Assembly (NCBI GenBank): GCA_022703505.1
Contig: JAKLDN010000010.1
Coordinates: 1 to 64,000, forward strand
Direction: 5' to 3'
Source of the DNA: Spirochaetota bacterium
GTDB taxonomy: Bacteria; Spirochaetota; Spirochaetia; Treponematales; UBA12059
DNA length: 64,000 nucleotides
Both the position numbers and the translations under genes were made by a program. Under the pieces are notes generated by a model. It made no database searches, was not told the DNA's origin, and saw only the letters and a program-made list of their open reading frames with translations. The stretch's first letter is position 1. Each line of letters opens with the position of its first letter. Of the stretch, positions 60,324 through 64,000 are shown piece after piece.

Positions 60324-61460
60324 ATGGATACATCCTCGGCGTTGTCGATCCGGCCGGTGCGGTCCCGGCGGGATTTTCATGACTTTGTGAACCTGCCCCG
60401 GGGGCTCTACCGGGACGATCCCGCGTGGGTCCCCCCGATTTGGCTGGCCGAGCCGGGGGAGTACCGTCCCTCGGGCAACCCCGTGCTGGCCCGGTCGGAG
60501 CACGAGCTCTTCCTGGCCCGGCGGGGGGACCTCGCGGTCGGCCGGATCGTCGCCTACGTCGATCCCCGGTTCAACGGCTACTACCGTTCCCGGGTCGGCT
60601 TCTTCGGGGCCTTCGAGTGCCGGGACGACGTCGAGGCGGCCCGGGGGCTCTACGCGGCCGCGGAGGCGTGGATGGCGGACCGGGGCATGGAATCTTCCCG
60701 AGGGCCGATCCATCCCTCCGCGGAGTGCTGGGGCCTCGTGACCGGGGGCTTCGACCGGCCCCCGGTCTTCCTCTCCCCCCACAACCCGGCGTATTACACC
60801 GCCTTGGCGGAGGCGTCGGGCTACGAGGGAGTCAAGGACCTCCTGTCCTACGAGGCGGACTCCGGAGCGGGCTACCGGATCCCCGAGCGGTTCTCCCGGT
60901 TCGCGGCCCTCCACGCCGCCCGCTTCCCGGGCCTCTCGACCCGACGCATCGACCTCGGTTCCCTGGACCGGGACGCCCTGCACATCCTGCGCATCCTGAA
61001 CGAGGGGGTCGCGGAGAACTGGGGCTACGTACCCGTGGAGGCGGACGAGATGACCACGGTGGTTCGGAAGCTCCGCCCCTTCCTGGATCCCGACGCGGTC
61101 TGGTTCGTGGAGGACGGGGGCGTTCCGGTGGCCTGCTGCCTGGGCTTCCCGGACGTGAACGTCGCGATCCGGGCGATGCGCGGAAACCTCCTCCCCCTGG
61201 GCTTCCTGCGCCTCCTGTCCGTCCGGCGGCGGGTCCGGGACTACCGCCTCTGGGGCCTGGCCGTCCTCCCGGCCTGGCAGGGCCGGGGCCTGGACGTGCT
61301 TCTCTATATGCGGCTCTTCGAGGCCCTGGCCCCCAAGGGGGTGCGCCTGGAGGCCAACTACATCCTGGAGGACAACCTGCGGATCCGGAACGCCCTGGAG
61401 AAGCTGGGGATGCGGCCGGTCAAGACCTACCGGGTCTACGAGAAGGCCCTGGGCCGATGA
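60324..61460 (+). CDS. GNAT-like acyltransferase
   Basis: A 378-residue protein that looks like two GNAT-type halves. The N-terminal half has RGLYRDDPAWVPP and an acceptor-like region with HELFLARRGDLAVGRIVAY and RVGFFGAFEC. The C-terminal half has WGLAVLPAWQGRGLDVLLYM, the acetyl-CoA-binding motif A, and EANYILEDNLRIRNALEKLG. Substrate unknown. GGAG lies nine bases before the ATG. Its stop overlaps the start of the next gene (ATGA). The first 109 bases upstream separate it from divergent yigZ. Confidence 0.83.
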   Translation: MDTSSALSIRPVRSRRDFHDFVNLPRGLYRDDPAWVPPIWLAEPGEYRPSGNPVLARSEHELFLARRGDLAVGRIVAYVDPRFNGYYRSRVGFFGAFECRDDVEAARGLYAAAEAWMADRGMESSRGPIHPSAECWGLVTGGFDRPPVFLSPHNPAYYTALAEASGYEGVKDLLSYEADSGAGYRIPERFSRFAALHAARFPGLSTRRIDLGSLDRDALHILRILNEGVAENWGYVPVEADEMTTVVRKLRPFLDPDAVWFVEDGGVPVACCLGFPDVNVAIRAMRGNLLPLGFLRLLSVRRRVRDYRLWGLAVLPAWQGRGLDVLLYMRLFEALAPKGVRLEANYILEDNLRIRNALEKLGMRPVKTYRVYEKALGR

Positions 61461-64000
61461 AACGCCGAACCCGGGCGGCAGCCCTCATGCTCCTTTCGGT
61501 CCTGGCCTTCCCGGTCGCGGCGGATCTCCACTCCCCGAACCGACCCCTCCGGACGATCCGCACCGAGTGGTTCGACATCACCTTTCCCCCGGAGGCCCGC
61601 GTCCAGGCCGAGCGGCTGGCCTCCTTCGCGGACGACGCGTACCGGGAGGTGGCGGCCTTCCTGGGCACCGAGCCCCGCCTCCGGTACCCGGTGATCCTGA
61701 GCCCCGACGCGGACGGCCCGAACGGGTATTACACCGTTTGGCCCCGCCGCAGGATCGCGCTCTTCCTCCGGCCTTCGGACCCGAACGACGGCTTCGGGTA
61801 CCAGGCCGACGACCTTCGGGCCCTCTTCCGCCACGAACTGGCCCACGCGGTCTCCCTGACGATACGGCCGCCCGCCTGGGACCTGGCGGCGGCAGTCTTC
61901 GGAGACGCGGCGGGGATCTCGTACTACACGACCCCGGCCAGCCTGGCCGAGGGGGTTTCCATCGCCGCGGAGGGGATGGACGGCCGGGGACGGGCCGCGG
62001 ATCCCCTGACCGCGGACGAGCTCCGCCGGGACGCCCGGGAGGGGCGGTTCAAGACCTTCTGGGAAGCCGCGGGGGCCTGGGACCGCTACCCCTACGGCCG
62101 GGTTCCCTACTCCTACGGGGCTCTCTTCACCCGGTACCTCCTTGCGGAGTACGGTGAGGAGCTCTACCGGGAGCTCTGGCGCCGGATGGGCGAAGGCCTC
62201 ATCCTGCCGGGGCTGGGGGACTTCCTCTTCGTCCGGGGCGCCTTCCGGCGGGTGTACGGCCTTCCCCTGTCCGAGGCCTGGGCGGACTTCGAGGGGCGCA
62301 TGACCCCGTCGGAACCGGCGGCGGAGCCGGAGCGCCTGACCCCGCCGGGCTTGCTGACGGCCCTGGCGGCCGGGGGCGGGACGGTCTGGTGGTCCGACGG
62401 GGCGGCCCGGCGCATCCGGTCCCTGGACGCCCGGACCGGCCTTCCCGGCACCCCCCTGCCCGGGGACGGGACGATCTCCCGGATCTCCGTGTCCCCCGAC
62501 GGGCGGCGCCTCCTGGTCTCCCACTCGGTCGAGGAGGGCGGGGCGGCCCGGCTCGTCCTCCGCTCGGTCGATCCGGAGACCGGGGAGTCCCGGGTCCTGC
62601 CGCACCGGGGGCTCCGGGACGGGGCCTGGGCCGGGACGGACATCCTGGCCGTCCGGGCGGAGCTCGGGGCCGGCTCCCTGGTCCGGATCCGGGACGGCCG
62701 GGGGGAGGTCCTGGCGCCCGGCGGCCCGGGGCTTACCTGGGCTGCCCCCTGCGCCTCCCCGGAGGGCCGTTGGATCTACGCCCTGCGCCGGGAAGACGGG
62801 GAGGTTTCGGTCGTCCGCTTCCCCGCCTCCGCGGAACCCGACGCCGCCGGCCCGTCCGGGCTCGAGCTCCTGGCCCTGCCCGAGGGCTTTTCGGCCGTGC
62901 GGGACCTCTCGGTCGACGGGGACGGAACCCTCCGGTTCTCCTGGCACGACGGGGAAGCCTACCGGACCGCGGAGTATAGGGAGGGCGTCCTGCGGTATCC
63001 GGAGGCGGCCTACGCCGGGGGGACGCGCCGGGCGGCGGCCGCGGAGGGGCGAGTCTTCTTCCTGGGGGAGTACTCCGAGGGAGTGATCCTGTGCGCGGTT
63101 CCGGAAGGAACGGCCTGGGTGGAAACCACCGCTTCCTGGCTTCCCGACCCTGGTGCTGCGAAGATCGGGACGGCTCCGGACACTTCGCCTTCCCCGGAGT
63201 CCTGGCCTTATTCCGCCCTTCCCGGCCTGGCACCGAGCGTCCGGTATCCCACGTTCCGCCTCTCCTCGGAGGGGCTCTGGGGGGTCGGGGCCGGGGCCGC
63301 GGGGGGAGACGCGGCGGAAACCTTTTCCTGGCGGGCCGGCGCCCTCTGGATCCCGGACCTGGGGGCCGCGGACCTGGAGCTTTCCGTGGAAGTGACGGCC
63401 TTTCCCCCGGTCCTGGTCCTGTCCGCCTCGGACACCTTCGAGCCCGGCGGCTCCGGGGCGGTCCGGACTACCCGGGCGGGCCTTGCCCTGGACCGGAGCC
63501 GATCCATCTACGGAGGCTTCGAGGCGTCGACGGGCGCCGGCGCCGAGGTCTCATGGTTCACGTCCCTGGGACCCGGGGAGGACCCCTACGGCCCCCGGGA
63601 CGCCGCCCTGGCGGCCGGGACCGCCTCGGTGTCCTTCGGCCGATGGGGCTTCGAAATCAGGAAGCCCTCGGCCTCGCGGGGAGCCGGGATCGGGCTGACC
63701 CTGTTCGGAGCCCGGGTCCTGCCCCCGGGGGCACCGGAGACCCTGGCGGGAATCGAGGGCACCCTCCGATTCCGTGCCCTGCCCCTGGCTCTCTCCCTGG
63801 ACCTGTACGGTGCGGCCGCCCTCTCCCCCGGGCTCTCCTACGGCCCGGACGGCCGGATCTTCTCGGGCTTCGCGGGCGGGGCGTCGTACCCCGGGTACGA
63901 TGCCTGGAGCGGAGCCGGATCCGGTCCATGGTACGCCTACGGGGAGGCCGCGGCGTCGCCCTTGGTTCTGGAGATCCAGGGTCGATTGGGACCCGTCCAC
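61457..64000 (+). CDS. Gluzincin metalloprotease-propeller-barrel protein (3' end outside window)
   Basis: An open frame of 848 codons that runs off the right edge. A signal peptide (ALMLLSVLAFPVAA) leads into a peptidase-MA-like domain with the zinc motif HELAH (His126, Glu127, His130) and a candidate third ligand in SLAEG (Glu165). From about residue 295 comes a TolB-like propeller (ISVSPDGRRLLVSHS, ASPEGRWIYALRR). From about 590 the sequence turns into alternating glycine and aromatic strands (GLWGVGAGAAG, ALWIPDLGAADLELSV, GIGLTLFGARV) suggesting an outer-membrane barrel. The start overlaps the GNAT stop (ATGA). Protease activity at the cell surface is inferred. Confidence 0.82.
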   Translation, partial: MKRRTRAAALMLLSVLAFPVAADLHSPNRPLRTIRTEWFDITFPPEARVQAERLASFADDAYREVAAFLGTEPRLRYPVILSPDADGPNGYYTVWPRRRIALFLRPSDPNDGFGYQADDLRALFRHELAHAVSLTIRPPAWDLAAAVFGDAAGISYYTTPASLAEGVSIAAEGMDGRGRAADPLTADELRRDAREGRFKTFWEAAGAWDRYPYGRVPYSYGALFTRYLLAEYGEELYRELWRRMGEGLILPGLGDFLFVRGAFRRVYGLPLSEAWADFEGRMTPSEPAAEPERLTPPGLLTALAAGGGTVWWSDGAARRIRSLDARTGLPGTPLPGDGTISRISVSPDGRRLLVSHSVEEGGAARLVLRSVDPETGESRVLPHRGLRDGAWAGTDILAVRAELGAGSLVRIRDGRGEVLAPGGPGLTWAAPCASPEGRWIYALRREDGEVSVVRFPASAEPDAAGPSGLELLALPEGFSAVRDLSVDGDGTLRFSWHDGEAYRTAEYREGVLRYPEAAYAGGTRRAAAAEGRVFFLGEYSEGVILCAVPEGTAWVETTASWLPDPGAAKIGTAPDTSPSPESWPYSALPGLAPSVRYPTFRLSSEGLWGVGAGAAGGDAAETFSWRAGALWIPDLGAADLELSVEVTAFPPVLVLSASDTFEPGGSGAVRTTRAGLALDRSRSIYGGFEASTGAGAEVSWFTSLGPGEDPYGPRDAALAAGTASVSFGRWGFEIRKPSASRGAGIGLTLFGARVLPPGAPETLAGIEGTLRFRALPLALSLDLYGAAALSPGLSYGPDGRIFSGFAGGASYPGYDAWSGAGSGPWYAYGEAAASPLVLEIQGRLGPVH

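Overview
This 64 kb window comes from a GC-rich (roughly two thirds G+C by eye) diderm bacterium that lives with little oxygen. The anaerobic signs are rubrerythrin, desulfoferrodoxin and rubredoxin in a row and a membrane ferredoxin module. The diderm signs are many lipobox proteins and several predicted outer-membrane beta-barrels, including two of the FadL-like UPF0164 type that is well represented in treponemes. I infer a member of the Spirochaetota, with moderate confidence. There is no prophage, CRISPR array or transposase gene. The accessory material is intergenic palindromes and inverted-repeat units.

Layout. 1-5 kb: end of an rRNA operon (5S), a queuosine-precursor transporter, an alpha-oxoamine synthase resembling serine palmitoyltransferase flanked by inverted copies of one palindrome, a membrane HisKA_2 kinase and a small-molecule kinase. 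5-14 kb, mostly minus strand: MoxR-DUF58-DUF4129 operon, PreA-like dehydrogenase, a WD40 lipoprotein (plus), RadC and a second HisKA_2 kinase. 14-17 kb: a MarR-controlled operon (DUF2141 protein, NapH-like ferredoxin, membrane protein) with two copies of one operator. 17-22 kb: a propeller/Y_Y_Y/GGDEF sensor, then the oxygen-defence genes broken up by three palindromes. 22-33 kb: housekeeping and envelope genes (RlmI-like, GIN lipoprotein, VWA-CsgG-like lipoprotein, RadA, MalQ, SpoU methyltransferase, bactofilin, TPR protein, MtaB). 33-37 kb: two tandem lipoprotein/UPF0164 pairs, then tRNA-Lys with extra copies of its 3' end. 37-40 kb: exported phosphoesterase, flavodoxin-like protein and dienelactone hydrolase. 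40-57 kb: a sigma-54 activator gene facing a three-gene operon of giant surface proteins. 57-64 kb: DUF434 protein, M20 hydrolase, YigZ, GNAT protein and a protease-propeller-barrel protein that runs off the window.

The best candidate for an undescribed system is at 40.4-57.4 kb. An orphan NtrC-type activator is divergent from a sigma-54 promoter (GG-N10-GC). Between them lie two identical-plan dyads, TTCGAC-N6-GTCGAA, spaced exactly 21 bp apart. The promoter precedes a 3369-residue Ig-repeat lipoprotein, a 351-residue membrane-anchored protein of unknown function and a 1357-residue Ig protein ending in a beta-barrel-like domain.

A second theme is gene expression. Five genes (marR-like, GGDEF sensor, rlmI-like, DUF434, yigZ) have a -10-like hexamer exactly 6 bases before the start codon and no ribosome-binding site, and the bactofilin gene is close to this at 8 bases. 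This suggests frequent leaderless transcription. All functions are read from sequence motifs without database searches.
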